NCBI RefSeq assembly: GCF_015097055.1
Contig: NZ_AP023366.1
Location: forward strand, 2,817,001 to 2,881,000
DNA length: 64,000 bases
Direction: 5' to 3'
From: Effusibacillus dendaii
GTDB lineage: Bacteria; Bacillota; Bacilli; Tumebacillales; Effusibacillaceae
The translations under genes were made by a program, and so were the position numbers. Shown here one piece after another: positions 43,824-53,655 of the stretch; position 1 is the first letter of the stretch; every line of letters begins with the position of its first letter. The notes beneath the pieces were generated by a model. That model had not been told where the DNA came from. It ran no database searches and saw only the letters and a list, made by a program, of their open reading frames with translations.

Positions 43824-45410
43824 ATGCGTAAAGAAGCATGGTACATCACAGAAGCCAAACAAAAATGTGCGGTACAGGGCCTGGATCCGCAGTCTGTTCC
43901 TTCGTATGGGATAGTTTCAGTTGACGAATTTCGGGAGAAGTCAGAAAACTTCCGTGAAATTCTGACTGTAACCGATTTTTTTATTAAAAAGGTGCTTGAA
44001 CAGATGGAAGGAACCCCTCTGGTCGTGGTGTTTTCCGATGAGCAGGGAACGGTTCTCGGTCTGGCCGGGGACGAGAGCATTACACATATGATCAACCGGT
44101 TGGGAATCAGGAAAGGAATCCAGCTTCGGGAAGAGTTGAGCGGGGTCAACTCGGCAGGGCTCGCGCTTCGATATCAACGGCCCATAGAGTTGGTAGGCGA
44201 AGATCACTTTCATGAATGTTTGCGCAACGTTGTTTGTTGTTCGGTGGTTTTACGAGACTTGGAAACCGATCGTCTGTTGGGTGCCCTGACGATTATGACA
44301 ACGATTGAGCACCAAACTCCCTTGCTTCTGACAATGCTTTGCACGGTCGCCGATTCGATTGAGAGGGAACTGCTGCTTCGCAAACAGAATGATCGGCTTC
44401 ATGTGCTGTTTGAACTGAATCCGGACATCATTTTTTCGATTGATCTCGATGGGAATTTTGTCAGCGTGAATCCCGCTTTTACGAAGATCACCGGATATCT
44501 GCCGGAGGAAGTTGTCAATCGACCGGGTGTTTCGATTGTGGCACCCGGGCAGCGGAAGATGGCGAAGGAATATTTTCAAAAGGTTATGCAAGGAGGGTCG
44601 CAGACTGTCGAAGTGACTGTCCTGCACAGGTCGGGAGACCGGATAGAAGTGAAAATCAGGGCGCTGCCCATTCTGCAGGATGGCAGAATCAACGGCGTGT
44701 ACGGTGTTGCCACAGACGTTACCGAGCGGAAAAGATCGGAAGAGCTTTTGCGAAAGCACGAGATGATGTCTTTTATTGGGGAATTGGCTGCCGGGGTGGC
44801 GCATGAAATACGTAATCCCCTGACAGCGATCAGAGGGTTCGTCCAACTGATGCAGTCAATGGGAAGTGAATATCACAAGTACCATGAAATCATGCTGTCC
44901 GAACTGGACAGAATCAACAGTATTGTCGGCGAGCTTTTGATGCTAGCCAAGCCGCAGGCCACCCGTTTTGAGAAAAGAGACCTCGGAACGATTCTCGATA
45001 ACATTACGATACTGTTGAACGCTCAAGCGATTCTTCACAATGTGCAGATCGTTACAGAAATGGAAGCGGATTTGCCCCTCGTCAGATGTGAAGAAAACCA
45101 AATCAAGCAGGTTGTGATCAACCTTCTAAAAAACGGAATTGAATCGATGCCAAATGGCGGGCAGATTGTCGTACAAATTTGTCGACACGGTGACGATCAG
45201 GTGCGCATCCGGTTTATCGATCAGGGGCAGGGAATTTCGGAAGAACGTTTGGCAAAGCTGGGAGAGCCTTTCTATACAACGAAAGATAAAGGAACCGGAT
45301 TAGGATTGATGGTCAGTTTTAAGATTGTGGAGAATCATCGCGGTCAGATTAAATTCCAGAGTAAAATCAATCAGGGAACGATTGTCGATGTTTTTTTGCC
45401 GATTGACTGA
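43824..45410 (+). CDS. PAS sensor histidine kinase (orphan, sporulation-kinase type)
   Basis: A 528-residue soluble kinase. In order: a GAF-like N-terminal region (about 35-195, VVVFSDEQGTVLGLAGDE, LGALTIMT), one PAS domain (about 205-315, HVLFELNPDIIFSIDLDGNF), HisKA with the phospho-His in ELAAGVAHEIRNPLTAIRGF, and HATPase (NLLKNGIESM, GQGISEERL, GTGLGLMVSF). The H-box HEIRNPLTAIRGF is that of KinA/KinE-type sporulation kinases. There is no response regulator next to it, consistent with feeding a distant phosphorelay. ATG 43824 is preferred over TTG 43803, though its ribosome binding site is weak. Confidence 0.88.
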   Translation: MRKEAWYITEAKQKCAVQGLDPQSVPSYGIVSVDEFREKSENFREILTVTDFFIKKVLEQMEGTPLVVVFSDEQGTVLGLAGDESITHMINRLGIRKGIQLREELSGVNSAGLALRYQRPIELVGEDHFHECLRNVVCCSVVLRDLETDRLLGALTIMTTIEHQTPLLLTMLCTVADSIERELLLRKQNDRLHVLFELNPDIIFSIDLDGNFVSVNPAFTKITGYLPEEVVNRPGVSIVAPGQRKMAKEYFQKVMQGGSQTVEVTVLHRSGDRIEVKIRALPILQDGRINGVYGVATDVTERKRSEELLRKHEMMSFIGELAAGVAHEIRNPLTAIRGFVQLMQSMGSEYHKYHEIMLSELDRINSIVGELLMLAKPQATRFEKRDLGTILDNITILLNAQAILHNVQIVTEMEADLPLVRCEENQIKQVVINLLKNGIESMPNGGQIVVQICRHGDDQVRIRFIDQGQGISEERLAKLGEPFYTTKDKGTGLGLMVSFKIVENHRGQIKFQSKINQGTIVDVFLPID

Positions 45411-45443
45411 AAAATAAAAAGTCCGCTACCGGAAATCGCGGAC
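45405..45443 (-). terminator. Terminator, mainly for the minus-strand protease gene
   Basis: GTCCGC and GCGGAC arms (45421-45443). On the minus strand the stem is followed by TTTTTATTTTT, fitting the protease gene that ends at 45455. Confidence 0.75.
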
Positions 45444-45454
45444 ATGAATGGCGT

Positions 45455-46492
45455 TTACAGATTTTGCAGCGCGCTATTGAATTGGTTTTCGTACTCTTGC
45501 AAACTCATCTGGTAGATATTTTGAAAACTGCGGTCGACACCGACAGAGACCGCATCGCTCAAAAACTGTTTGAAATTCTGGCTGCCGCTGGTATTGATCA
45601 AATTTTTCACCGCCAGATAATCTTGCCATTCGACATTGTAGGAAGCGTTCAGCATATCACTCTCACTGGCGGATAGCGGAAGCAGGCTGCCCGTTTGAAT
45701 TGCCTTACGCAGCTGACTGTTAAGAGCGTTTGTTTCCCGCTGCACTGCGTCGCTGTTTAACTGCGCTTCAGCGGTCAACCCCATTTGCCAGGCGATTCCC
45801 TCATTGATCCACGTCGGCAGTTGGTCGCCAATCCCCATCTGATTGAACGCCACATGCGTCAATTCATGTGTCAGCACGTTTGCAAGAGAAGACTTATCTG
45901 GTGACATATACAAAGGAATCCAAATTTGCGATCCTACCGTAATACCGCCTGTTTGTGCGACGATAGAGGGAATTTCATTTGCTTGAAAACCCGCTTGTGC
46001 CAATGCGTCCCTATAGGTACGGCGAGACGAGTACAGAACAATGCTTGCATTTGGAGTTTGACCGGAAATATTTTGGGCAAGAATCGGCAGCGAGATTTGA
46101 CGAATGATGCGGGCAGCCGATTGCAGCGTCTGTTGGGAAACGTTCGAATCCCCTGCGCTGATTTCAATGCCCGACTGCGTAACGCTGCCGCCGGATGGAG
46201 CGGAAGGCAGTCTATGGATGCCGGAATGACGCACCAAATTTTGGTCATTCAACAATTGGTTGATATGATCCATATCATTCAGAACGCGCTCCAATTGCTG
46301 GCTCACCGTTTGCTGTTGCGGGTCGGATTGGAGCAGGGAATTCAGTAAAGTGTTCCAATCATTCCAGAATTGCTGTTCGATTTGCTGGATCTGCTGCGGG
46401 GTATATTGTATTTGTTGGATGATTGGTGCCGATTCAATCTGCCCATGTGCCGGAAAGGCAAAAATCAAACCGGCCAACATCAACCCTTTCAT
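45455..46492 (-). CDS. Secreted zinc metalloprotease (peptidase MA-like)
   Basis: A 345-residue exported protein. Signal peptide MKGLMLAGLIFAFPAHGQ, a Gln-rich helical stretch (about 20-80), then a gluzincin domain with LTHELTHVAFNQMG (HExxH) and the downstream LPTWINEGIAWQM with the third metal-ligand Glu. The C-terminal half is helical. ATG 46492 has AAGGAGG eight bases upstream; the ATG at 46519 does not. Its substrate is unknown, probably a cell-wall or surface protein. Confidence 0.85.
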   Translation of the reverse strand: MKGLMLAGLIFAFPAHGQIESAPIIQQIQYTPQQIQQIEQQFWNDWNTLLNSLLQSDPQQQTVSQQLERVLNDMDHINQLLNDQNLVRHSGIHRLPSAPSGGSVTQSGIEISAGDSNVSQQTLQSAARIIRQISLPILAQNISGQTPNASIVLYSSRRTYRDALAQAGFQANEIPSIVAQTGGITVGSQIWIPLYMSPDKSSLANVLTHELTHVAFNQMGIGDQLPTWINEGIAWQMGLTAEAQLNSDAVQRETNALNSQLRKAIQTGSLLPLSASESDMLNASYNVEWQDYLAVKNLINTSGSQNFKQFLSDAVSVGVDRSFQNIYQMSLQEYENQFNSALQNL

Positions 46493-46590
46493 AAAATCGG
46501 CCTCCTTACAACGGAACATTCAACTAGTCTAGTTCATAGATGATCTTGGCAAACAATCCTTAAAAAATATTTAAATGGAATGAACGATTG

Positions 46591-47325
46591 TCAACGCGCG
46601 ATAAATAATTCCACACGGCGGTTCATCGCCCGATTTTCTTCGGTGTCGTTGTTTGTTACCGGGCGATATTCTCCGTATCCGGTTGCACTGAAATTTTTCG
46701 GATCCAGCCTGGGATTCTTCAATAATTCTTTCATAAAATTGATTGCCCGCTTGGCGCTCAAATCCCAGTTTGAGTCGAACTCCGAGTTGTGAATAGGAAC
46801 GTTGTCCGTATATCCGGAAACTGCCATTTGTCTTGGAAATTGAGCCAAAATCTCAGACATCGTGGTAGCCAGTTTTCTCGTTTCCGGTCGTATATCCGCA
46901 CTGCCTGAACGGAAAAAGGCAACATCCCGGATGATTACGTTCAGTCCATCCGGAAGCATCACCGTCTCTATCTGTCCCGTCAATTGATTCTCTTTAATAT
47001 AAGCGTCCAACTTTTGTTTCAACTTGTCAAGATCTTCAGGTTTTGCAGTTGTATCGGGGTGTTGTGTCTGGTTTTTGGCCGATTCTGGCGGCTGTGCAGA
47101 GGTGGGGTTCGGTGACTGAACCGGACTAGGCTGTTCAAATATTCGTGTTCCACCGTTTAATGCCGAGTCAAACGATTGTACCATCTGTTCAAATTTTTTC
47201 GCGTCAATCGTACTCATGGCAAACAACACAATAAACAGGGCCAATAATAGAGTCAACAAGTCCGAGTAAGGAAGCAGCCAGGTCTCGTCAATATGATTTT
47301 CATGCCGATGCCGTTTTTTGCTCAT
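46591..47325 (-). CDS. motB: Flagellar motor stator protein MotB
   Basis: A 244-residue stator: short cytoplasmic N-terminus, single TM segment with the proton-binding Asp in WLLPYSDLLTLLLALFIVLF, a Pro/Gln-rich linker (about 80-115), and an OmpA-like peptidoglycan-binding domain (VSGYTDNVPI, SAKRAINFMKELL, GYGEYRPV, NRRVEL). It anchors the motor to the wall. Overlaps motA by 4 bp. Confidence 0.95.
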   Translation of the reverse strand: MSKKRHRHENHIDETWLLPYSDLLTLLLALFIVLFAMSTIDAKKFEQMVQSFDSALNGGTRIFEQPSPVQSPNPTSAQPPESAKNQTQHPDTTAKPEDLDKLKQKLDAYIKENQLTGQIETVMLPDGLNVIIRDVAFFRSGSADIRPETRKLATTMSEILAQFPRQMAVSGYTDNVPIHNSEFDSNWDLSAKRAINFMKELLKNPRLDPKNFSATGYGEYRPVTNNDTEENRAMNRRVELFIAR

Positions 47326-48128
47326 GCTTCAATCTCCTTTGCGACTGCATCGGCGTCATTCGATTCTTCTGATGATCGTTCGTTGACCGGCAGATAACTC
47401 AGCAGTTTTTCTTCGATTGCTTGCGGAGTTTCGCCCGACTGTATCGATAAAATCCCTTCCATGGTGATGATCTTCAGTTCGATTTCCTCTTTTGATTTCC
47501 GTTTCAATTTGTTGGCAAACGGATGCCACAATACGTAACCGGTGAAAATCCCCAGCAGGGTGGCGATAAATGCGGCTGAAATGGAATGTCCTACCTGTTC
47601 CACGTTTTTCAAATTGCCCAGCGCGGAAATCAGACCGACCACTGCCCCCAACACCCCGAGTGTCGGCGCATAGGCGCCAGCTTGTGAGAAAATTTGCGCT
47701 CCGACTGCATGACGTTCTTCCATGGCTGCAATTTCTTCTTCCAGCACGGCGCGGATATAATCAGATTCGCCGCCGTCAATCACCATCTGCATACCTTTTT
47801 TGACAAACGGGTCTTCATAGTCGAGCACTTTTTCTTCAAGACTCAGGATGCCCTCACGACGGGCAACAGAAGCCCATTCGGACAATTGTTTAATCAAAGC
47901 TTTTTTATCCGGAAGCTTTTGTTCCGTAAAAATCATTTTGAACAGCTTAGGGATTTTCTTGATGTCCTTCATTGGGAACGCAATGAGAACAGCAGCGGTT
48001 GTTCCGACAAGTATAATCAGAAATGCGGCCGGATTCACCAATGCGCTAAGGCTGGCTCCCTTTAACACCATGCCTGTTCCGACCGCAATTACGCCGAGAA
48101 TAATACCAATAACTGATGATTTGTCCAT
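47322..48128 (-). CDS. motA: Flagellar motor stator protein MotA
   Basis: A 268-residue protein with four membrane segments: MDKSSVIGIILGVIAVGTGM at the start, AAFLIILVGTTAAVLIAFP, and the pair QAGAYAPTLGVLGAVVGLIS and GHSISAAFIATLLGIFTGYV that carry the conserved prolines and torque-generating loop. ATG 48128 follows AAAGGGG; the open frame upstream (to 48251) is not coding-like. It forms the proton-driven stator with MotB. Proton rather than sodium use is inferred from MotAB-like sequence. Confidence 0.94.
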   Translation of the reverse strand: MDKSSVIGIILGVIAVGTGMVLKGASLSALVNPAAFLIILVGTTAAVLIAFPMKDIKKIPKLFKMIFTEQKLPDKKALIKQLSEWASVARREGILSLEEKVLDYEDPFVKKGMQMVIDGGESDYIRAVLEEEIAAMEERHAVGAQIFSQAGAYAPTLGVLGAVVGLISALGNLKNVEQVGHSISAAFIATLLGIFTGYVLWHPFANKLKRKSKEEIELKIITMEGILSIQSGETPQAIEEKLLSYLPVNERSSEESNDADAVAKEIEA

Positions 48129-48232
48129 CCTCATTCCCCTTTGACCGTGTGAAATGCTGATCCCGATAATTAAATTCGACAAAAAAATACATATTCCTAC
48201 AAAATAAAGGTAAAAAAAGGTATAAGAGAACG

Positions 48233-48262
48233 AAAAAAACCGACATATCACTTATATGTCGG
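48233..48262 (-). terminator. Terminator of the lipoprotein gene
   Basis: On the minus strand CCGACATATAAGTGATATGTCGG forms a stem of about 9 bp followed by TTTTTTTCG. Confidence 0.8.
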
Positions 48263-48297
48263 CTTTGTTGACAGTCGCAGCATGTGCGGTTGTTGTG

Positions 48298-48720
48298 TTA
48301 TTTCAATTTGCCTTGCAACTCTTTGAGCGCTTTCGAGAGTTCGTCTGACGACTTGGCAAGCGCTGCCCTGTCTTTCGGATCGAGCGCCATGGGGATCGTG
48401 CTCGTAATCAATCCGTTGATTTTCTCATAGTCGGAAGGGGATTGCGCTTTAACGTCGTTTGCAATATCGTTCCAAAGTTTTTGCACGTCATCCCCGTATG
48501 ATTTGGTGTCGGCTGCTTTATTGGCGTTCGCATTGGAGAGTTGTGCCATAAAACTCAGCATGCTGGCGACTTTCATTTGAACCGGAGAACCTGTCTGTGC
48601 GGGTTGTGCCGCTTTTTGAGTGGTCCAATACAGATTCGGGTTGGCGGCGGGCTGACTGCCTGCGCAACCGGCAAGACCGACCGCTGTAAGAAGCAGCACA
48701 GATGTCAACAATCGTTTCAC
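48298..48720 (-). CDS. Small lipoprotein of unknown function
   Basis: A 140-residue lipoprotein: signal MKRLLTSVLLLTAVGLAGC with lipobox LAGC, then a mature part that is almost wholly helical, with a Lys/Asp-rich C-terminus (SSDELSKALKELQGKLK). GTG 48720 follows GGGAGGATG. No family is recognised. It is monocistronic with its own terminator, upstream of motA in the same direction but separated by 170 bp. Confidence 0.8.
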   Translation of the reverse strand: MKRLLTSVLLLTAVGLAGCAGSQPAANPNLYWTTQKAAQPAQTGSPVQMKVASMLSFMAQLSNANANKAADTKSYGDDVQKLWNDIANDVKAQSPSDYEKINGLITSTIPMALDPKDRAALAKSSDELSKALKELQGKLK

Positions 48721-48895
48721 GAAAACATCCTCCCTATTTAATGTTTAAAATCAATTCAAAGGTAGTTTACATCCAAATGATACAATAAAAATCGGACTTG
48801 GGAAACAATCTATAAAGACACCCTGTAAAGACGCCCAATGCAGTGGATTGGCAGAAGCGCGGTAAAGAGAAACAGAAAATTTTTCAAAAAGGCTA

Positions 48896-48960
48896 TCGAA
48901 ATCAGATTGAAAATCATCTATAATACATATGGAATATCATTTAATGAAACGGCGTTTCAT
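48896..48960 (+). promoter_or_regulatory. Promoter and palindromic operator candidate of acnA
   Basis: TCGAAA (48896-48901), 17-bp spacer, TATAAT (48919-48924). About 20 bp further, ATGAAAC-GGC-GTTTCAT (48944-48960) is a perfect 7-bp inverted repeat, and ATGAAAC occurs once more three bases on (48964-48970). A site just downstream of the start point suggests repression. The spacing resembles IclR-type operators, but the regulator is unknown. Confidence 0.5.
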
Positions 48961-49012
48961 AGTATGAAACAAATAAATCGCGATGCGTGGTTGCATCAAG
49001 GGGGGTATTGAC

Positions 49013-51727
49013 ATGGCGGCTCAAGACAAATTTTCTGCTCGTCGTCAACTGCAGGTAAACAATAAAACCTATACGTACTACTCGTTGCCTGCGTTGCAAG
49101 AAAACAAACTCGGTGATATTGCCAAACTGCCTTTTTCCATCAAGGTTCTTCTGGAAGCGGCTGTACGTCAGTTTGACGGTGTAGCAATTACCGAAGATCA
49201 CGTTAAAAAAATTGCGAACTGGGCGAACGAACGTGACTTCAACCAGGAAATTCCATTTATGATGTCGCGCATCGTTCTGCAGGATTTTACAGGAGTGCCG
49301 GCAGTCGTTGATCTGGCTGCGATGCGTTCTGCGATGCAGAAAATGGGGAAAAATCCGGACAAGATCAATCCGCTTGTGCCGGTTGACCTTGTAATAGACC
49401 ACTCGGTGATGGTCGACGTGTTTGGTTCGAAAGACGCGCTTGAGCAGAACATGAAGCTGGAATTTGAACGAAACGGAGAGCGTTACCGTTTTCTCCGCTG
49501 GGCACAGACCGCTTTTAACAATTTCCGGGCGGTTCCGCCAGCAACCGGTATTGTTCACCAGGTGAACCTGGAATATTTGGCATCTGTGGCCATGACAAAA
49601 GAAGAAAACGGGGAGCTGCAAGTATTCCCTGATTCGCTTGTAGGAACAGACTCTCATACGACCATGATTAACGGCCTTGGCGTTGTCGGATGGGGCGTTG
49701 GCGGTATCGAGGCAGAAGCGGGTATGCTGGGGCAACCGCTGTATTTTGTAATTCCGCAAGTGGTCGGTTTTAAATTGACCGGCACATTGGCAGAAGGCGC
49801 GACCGCAACTGACTTGGCGCTTACAGTTACCAACATGCTGCGGAAAAAAGGCGTAGTTGGCAAATTTGTTGAGTTTTACGGACCGGGCATCAGCTCCATG
49901 AGCTTGGCAGACCGCGCTACGGTTGCCAACATGGCACCGGAATACGGCGCAACGATGGGATTCTTCCCGGTTGACCAGGAAACACTCAACTATCTCCGCT
50001 TGACGGGACGCGATGAAGAACAAATTGCGTTGGTGGAAGCCTACTATAAAGCGCAAAACATGTTCCGTACGGACGATATGGCAGATCCGGTATTCACCGA
50101 TACGATTGAACTGAATCTGGCAGATGTGGTTCCTTCTTTAGCCGGTCCGAAGCGTCCGCAGGATCGCATCGAATTGACAAAAATGAAGGAAAACTTCAAC
50201 TCAACGGTCCGGACGCCAGTCGATCAAGGCGGCTTTGGATTGTCAGAGGCAGATCTGAAGAAAGAAGTGGAAGTGAAGCATCCGAACGGGCAAACATCCA
50301 AGTTGCGCAACGGTGCGGTCGTTATTACCGCGATCACCAGCTGTACCAACACATCGAATCCGAGCGTTTTGATTGCAGCCGGTCTGCTGGCTAAAAAAGC
50401 GGTTGAAAAAGGACTCCAAAAACCGGCTTACGTAAAAAGCAGCTTAACCCCTGGTTCTCGCGTTGTTACCGACTACCTGATTGAAGCGGGTCTGATGGAC
50501 GCTCTGGAAGCGGTTGGTTTCCATGTAGCCGGGTATGGTTGCGCAACCTGTATCGGGAACTCCGGTCCGCTGCCTGATGAAATCAGCCAAGCGATTGCCG
50601 ACAATGATCTGACTGTAGCGGCTGTCTTGTCGGGCAACCGGAACTTCGAAGGACGGATTCATCCGCAGGTGAAAGCGAACTATCTGGCTTCGCCGCCGCT
50701 CGTTATTGCATACGCGCTGGCTGGCACAGTCGACATTGATATGGCTAATGAACCGATCGGCTATGGAACCGACAACCAACCGGTTTATCTGAAAGACATT
50801 TGGCCGTCTTCGGAAGAAATCAAAGCGGCGATCAGCAAAGCGGTTCGTCCGGAACTGTTCCGTCAACGCTACAGTAATGTGTTCAGCGGAAACGAAATTT
50901 GGAATCACATCGATTCTCCGGAGGGCATGCTCTACAACTGGGATGAGAATTCGACCTATATTCAGGAACCGTCATTCTTTAAAGATCTTGGCGAACAATT
51001 GAACAGCATTTCGAATATTAATGGTGCAAAAACGCTTCTGCTGTTGGGCGATTCGGTTACAACTGACCACATCTCCCCGGCGGGCAGCATTAAGGCAGAC
51101 AGCCCGGCAGGCCGTTATCTGCAGGAACATGGCGTGAAGCCGGTTGATTTCAACTCTTACGGTTCTCGCCGAGGCAACCACGAAGTGATGATGCGCGGCA
51201 CATTTGCGAATATCCGCATCCGTAACCATGTGGCTCCCGGAACCGAGGGCGGCGTAACGAAGTACTTGCCGACGGGCGAGATTATGTCCGTCTATGACGC
51301 TTCGATGAAGTATCAGGAAAACAAAACTCCGCTGATTGTGATTGCGGGTAAAGAATACGGTACCGGAAGTTCCCGTGACTGGGCGGCAAAAGGAACCTTC
51401 CTGCTTGGCGTAAAAGCGGTTATCGCAGAAAGCTTCGAACGGATTCACCGCAGCAATCTGGTCGGCATGGGCGTGCTTCCGCTGCAATTCACAGACGGCC
51501 AAAGCTGGCAGTCGCTCGGCATCAAAGGTGATGAAACGTTTGATATTAGCGACCTGTCTGATTCGATTAAACCGGGTGCAAAAGCGAAAGTTACAGCCAC
51601 CCGTCCGGACGGCTCGAAATTCGAATTTGACGTGCTCGTTCGTCTTGACAGCGTCGTTGAAATCGATTACTACCAAAATGGCGGCATTCTGCAAAAGGTA
51701 TTGCGCCAGTTGGCAAAGCAAGCCTAA
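49013..51727 (+). CDS. acnA: Aconitate hydratase A
   Basis: A 904-residue aconitase/IRP-type enzyme of full length. It interconverts citrate and isocitrate in the TCA cycle. Cluster ligands are Cys444 in [13 protein letters not shown] and the two Cys of [18 protein letters not shown]; other motifs are [20 protein letters not shown] and [18 protein letters not shown] 49013 follows AAGGGGGG. It is monocistronic with a terminator. In Bacillus the homologue (CitB) is also an RNA-binding regulator when its cluster is lost; whether this holds here is unknown. Confidence 0.97.
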   Translation: MAAQDKFSARRQLQVNNKTYTYYSLPALQENKLGDIAKLPFSIKVLLEAAVRQFDGVAITEDHVKKIANWANERDFNQEIPFMMSRIVLQDFTGVPAVVDLAAMRSAMQKMGKNPDKINPLVPVDLVIDHSVMVDVFGSKDALEQNMKLEFERNGERYRFLRWAQTAFNNFRAVPPATGIVHQVNLEYLASVAMTKEENGELQVFPDSLVGTDSHTTMINGLGVVGWGVGGIEAEAGMLGQPLYFVIPQVVGFKLTGTLAEGATATDLALTVTNMLRKKGVVGKFVEFYGPGISSMSLADRATVANMAPEYGATMGFFPVDQETLNYLRLTGRDEEQIALVEAYYKAQNMFRTDDMADPVFTDTIELNLADVVPSLAGPKRPQDRIELTKMKENFNSTVRTPVDQGGFGLSEADLKKEVEVKHPNGQTSKLRNGAVVITAITSCTNTSNPSVLIAAGLLAKKAVEKGLQKPAYVKSSLTPGSRVVTDYLIEAGLMDALEAVGFHVAGYGCATCIGNSGPLPDEISQAIADNDLTVAAVLSGNRNFEGRIHPQVKANYLASPPLVIAYALAGTVDIDMANEPIGYGTDNQPVYLKDIWPSSEEIKAAISKAVRPELFRQRYSNVFSGNEIWNHIDSPEGMLYNWDENSTYIQEPSFFKDLGEQLNSISNINGAKTLLLLGDSVTTDHISPAGSIKADSPAGRYLQEHGVKPVDFNSYGSRRGNHEVMMRGTFANIRIRNHVAPGTEGGVTKYLPTGEIMSVYDASMKYQENKTPLIVIAGKEYGTGSSRDWAAKGTFLLGVKAVIAESFERIHRSNLVGMGVLPLQFTDGQSWQSLGIKGDETFDISDLSDSIKPGAKAKVTATRPDGSKFEFDVLVRLDSVVEIDYYQNGGILQKVLRQLAKQA

Positions 51728-51756
51728 ATTCTGCTTGTTGAAATGAAAAATTCCCA

Positions 51757-51786
51757 AATTCCCATCTGTCAAAGATGGGAATTTTT
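51757..51786 (+). terminator. Terminator of acnA
   Basis: AAATTCCCATCT and AGATGGGAATTT form a 12-bp stem ending in TTTTT. Confidence 0.9.
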
Positions 51787-51865
51787 ACGTTTAAGCGTCC
51801 AGCAGGCGCCTTAGTCTGTGATACAATGTGTTTGTACATACAACCATTCGTTTGGGGGGATTCTT

Positions 51866-52852
51866 TTGAGCAAGTTCCGTGCATTGGTCGTGAATAAGAC
51901 GGAAGATTCTTTTACTTTAAACGTTCAGGAACTATCAATGGAGGATTTGCCGGAAGGCGAGGTAACGATTCGGGTTGCGTATTCGAGCGTCAACTATAAA
52001 GACGGTTTGGCCTGTTCGCCAAACGGTAAAATCGTCAGATCGTATCCGTTTGTGCCTGGTATTGATTTGTCGGGCACGGTTGTATCGTCTGCCGATAGCC
52101 GTTTTAAAGAAGGGGACGAAGTGATTGTCACCAGCTATGAACTGGGTGTTTCCCATTTCGGGGGATTCAGTGAATACGCTCGTGTTCCCGCAAAATGGGT
52201 GGTTCCGTTGCCGAAAGGGCTTACTTTAAAAGAGGCGATGGCATTGGGAACAGCAGGATTTACCGCCGCGTTGTCCGTGCAGCGATTGGAGGAAAACGGG
52301 CTGCTCCCCGATCAAGGAAAAGTGATTGTTACCGGCGCGACAGGCGGTGTCGGAAGTACGGCCGTCTCCATGTTGGCGAAGCGCGGTTACCATGTCGTTG
52401 CCAGTACGGGCAAATCATCCGAACATGGATACCTCGAGCAATTGGGGGCAAAAGAAATTATTGGCCGTGACGAAGTGTCAGACACCAGCCGCCCTTTGCA
52501 AAAAGAATTATGGGCGGGTGCGGTCGATCCGGTCGGCGGAAATACATTGGCATATTTATTGAGCACCACCAAGTACGGCGGTGGCGTGGCGGTCAGTGGT
52601 TTGACAGGAGGAGCGGATCTGCACACTACCGTGTTCCCGTTCATATTGCGAGGGGTAAACCTGTTCGGAATCGATTCTGTTTATTGTCCGATGGAAACCC
52701 GCTTAAAATTGTGGGAACGAATGGGGTCTGACTTAAAGCCGGAAGGATTGTTAGACAGTATCGGATATGAAATTGGTCTTAGCGAACTGCCCGATACGGT
52801 GGCGAAGATTTTAAAAGGAGCCGTTCGCGGCCGGACAATAGTCGCTTTGTAG
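51866..52852 (+). CDS. Acrylyl-CoA reductase-type quinone oxidoreductase (YhdH/AcuI family)
   Basis: A 328-residue medium-chain dehydrogenase: SSVNYKDGLACSPNGKIVRS, PFVPGIDLSGTV, the NADPH loop VTGATGGVGSTAVSMLAKRG, and VAVSGLTGGADLHTTVFPFI, all hallmarks of the YhdH/YhfP/AcuI group. AcuI reduces acryloyl-CoA to propionyl-CoA; other family members have unproved substrates. No zinc-site cysteines. TTG 51866 is the start, with GGGGGGA seven bases upstream. Terminator downstream. Confidence 0.9.
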   Translation: MSKFRALVVNKTEDSFTLNVQELSMEDLPEGEVTIRVAYSSVNYKDGLACSPNGKIVRSYPFVPGIDLSGTVVSSADSRFKEGDEVIVTSYELGVSHFGGFSEYARVPAKWVVPLPKGLTLKEAMALGTAGFTAALSVQRLEENGLLPDQGKVIVTGATGGVGSTAVSMLAKRGYHVVASTGKSSEHGYLEQLGAKEIIGRDEVSDTSRPLQKELWAGAVDPVGGNTLAYLLSTTKYGGGVAVSGLTGGADLHTTVFPFILRGVNLFGIDSVYCPMETRLKLWERMGSDLKPEGLLDSIGYEIGLSELPDTVAKILKGAVRGRTIVAL

Positions 52853-52880
52853 GGCAAAGGGATTTACAACAGAAGATAGG

Positions 52881-52910
52881 GTCGTCACGCAGCAGCGTGG
52901 CGACTTTTTT
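52881..52910 (+). terminator. Intrinsic terminator
   Basis: GTCGTCACGC and GCGTGGCGAC arms around AGCA, followed by TTTTTTG. Confidence 0.9.
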
Positions 52911-52964
52911 GCATAAAAAAGAGGTATTTTTCAGAAACTATACAAATATGTAGTAATACAGATG

Positions 52965-52993
52965 TTTACAAATTAATACTGTTATAGTACAAT
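52965..52993 (+). promoter_or_regulatory. SigA promoter of the small zinc-ribbon gene
   Basis: TTTACA (52965-52970), 17-bp spacer, TACAAT (52988-52993), 37 bp before the start codon. Confidence 0.65.
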
Positions 52994-53029
52994 GAATTCA
53001 AGAAACGAGATCAAAGGGGCGGATCCAAA

Positions 53030-53185
53030 ATGTCAATCGCGGAATTCTATGGCTGGACCACAACACAACAAACCGGTATTCGGAAAATCATCTCGGAGTG
53101 CACAAGTTGCGGATCGGAAATGAACCAGCAGCGAGAAGCCGTCATGTATGAATGTGAACGGTGCATGAATGAACAAACTGAATAA
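53030..53185 (+). CDS. 51-residue zinc-ribbon protein
   Basis: ATG 53030 follows AAAGGGGCGG by about eight bases; the frame reads MSIAEFYGWTTTQQTGIRKI and ends MNEQTE at TAA 53183-53185. Two CxxC pairs (Cys24/Cys27 and Cys42/Cys45) make a short zinc ribbon. It has its own promoter and terminator. I do not recognise the family; small ribbon proteins of this kind often bind nucleic acid or a partner enzyme. Confidence 0.75.
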   Translation: MSIAEFYGWTTTQQTGIRKIISECTSCGSEMNQQREAVMYECERCMNEQTE

Positions 53186-53225
53186 ATGAAGCGAGCAGTG
53201 ACTGGAGAAAACTGACGAAATAAGG

Positions 53226-53265
53226 GCTCTTACATTGTGTATTGATCACGATGTAAGAGTCTGTT
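53226..53265 (+). terminator. Intrinsic terminator
   Basis: CTCTTACATTGTG pairs with CACGATGTAAGAG (one G-T pair) and is followed by TCTGTTTTGG. Confidence 0.8.
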
Positions 53266-53571
53266 TTGGTTTAAGACTCAGAGAGTTGCTTCACTAATGG
53301 GGAATAGCGCAATACGATTTTTCGGATACAATATCCCCTTTAATCAGCACCAATTTTGAAACTGTTTTCTAACCATGGCGGCAATATATTTGCGTTTTTC
53401 ATAATCGAATTCATTGCCGCACCTTCACTGCTGTCAGTTTAAACGGGAATCGGCTTTCCCTTGTATGGATTTTTCTCCAAGCCACCATTTATCTGGAAAT
53501 TTTAAAAATTTCATTAACCACAATTTCTGGATTACGGACAGGAAATAAGGGAACAATCAACTGAGAAAAAC
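53266..53571. other. Intergenic region, possible minus-strand gene debris
   Basis: No intact gene. On the minus strand short stretches in different frames look protein-like (for example SIMKNANILPPWLENSF near 53370 and SRFPFKLTAV near 53440) but are broken by stops. Function unknown. Confidence 0.3.
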
Positions 53572-53622
53572 ATTATTATAACACCTTTAGGTGTTATAAT
53601 AATCATGACACTTAAAGGTGTC
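53572..53622. repeat. Perfect palindrome followed by a second copy of its core
   Basis: ATTATTATAACACC (53572-53585), loop TTTA, GGTGTTATAATAAT (53590-53603): 14-bp perfect arms. At 53607-53622 GACACTTAAAGGTGTC repeats the core in reverse orientation (GACACCTTTAAGTGTC on the other strand). Two matching ACACCTTTARGTGT sites look like a tandem operator. Confidence 0.6.
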
Positions 53623-53655
53623 GTTTTAATTTTGGAGGTATATAAAGGTAAAGGA

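Noticed and set aside
48941-50056. A 371-codon minus-strand frame
   Set aside because: It is the antisense shadow of acnA; the plus strand has all aconitase motifs and a ribosome binding site.
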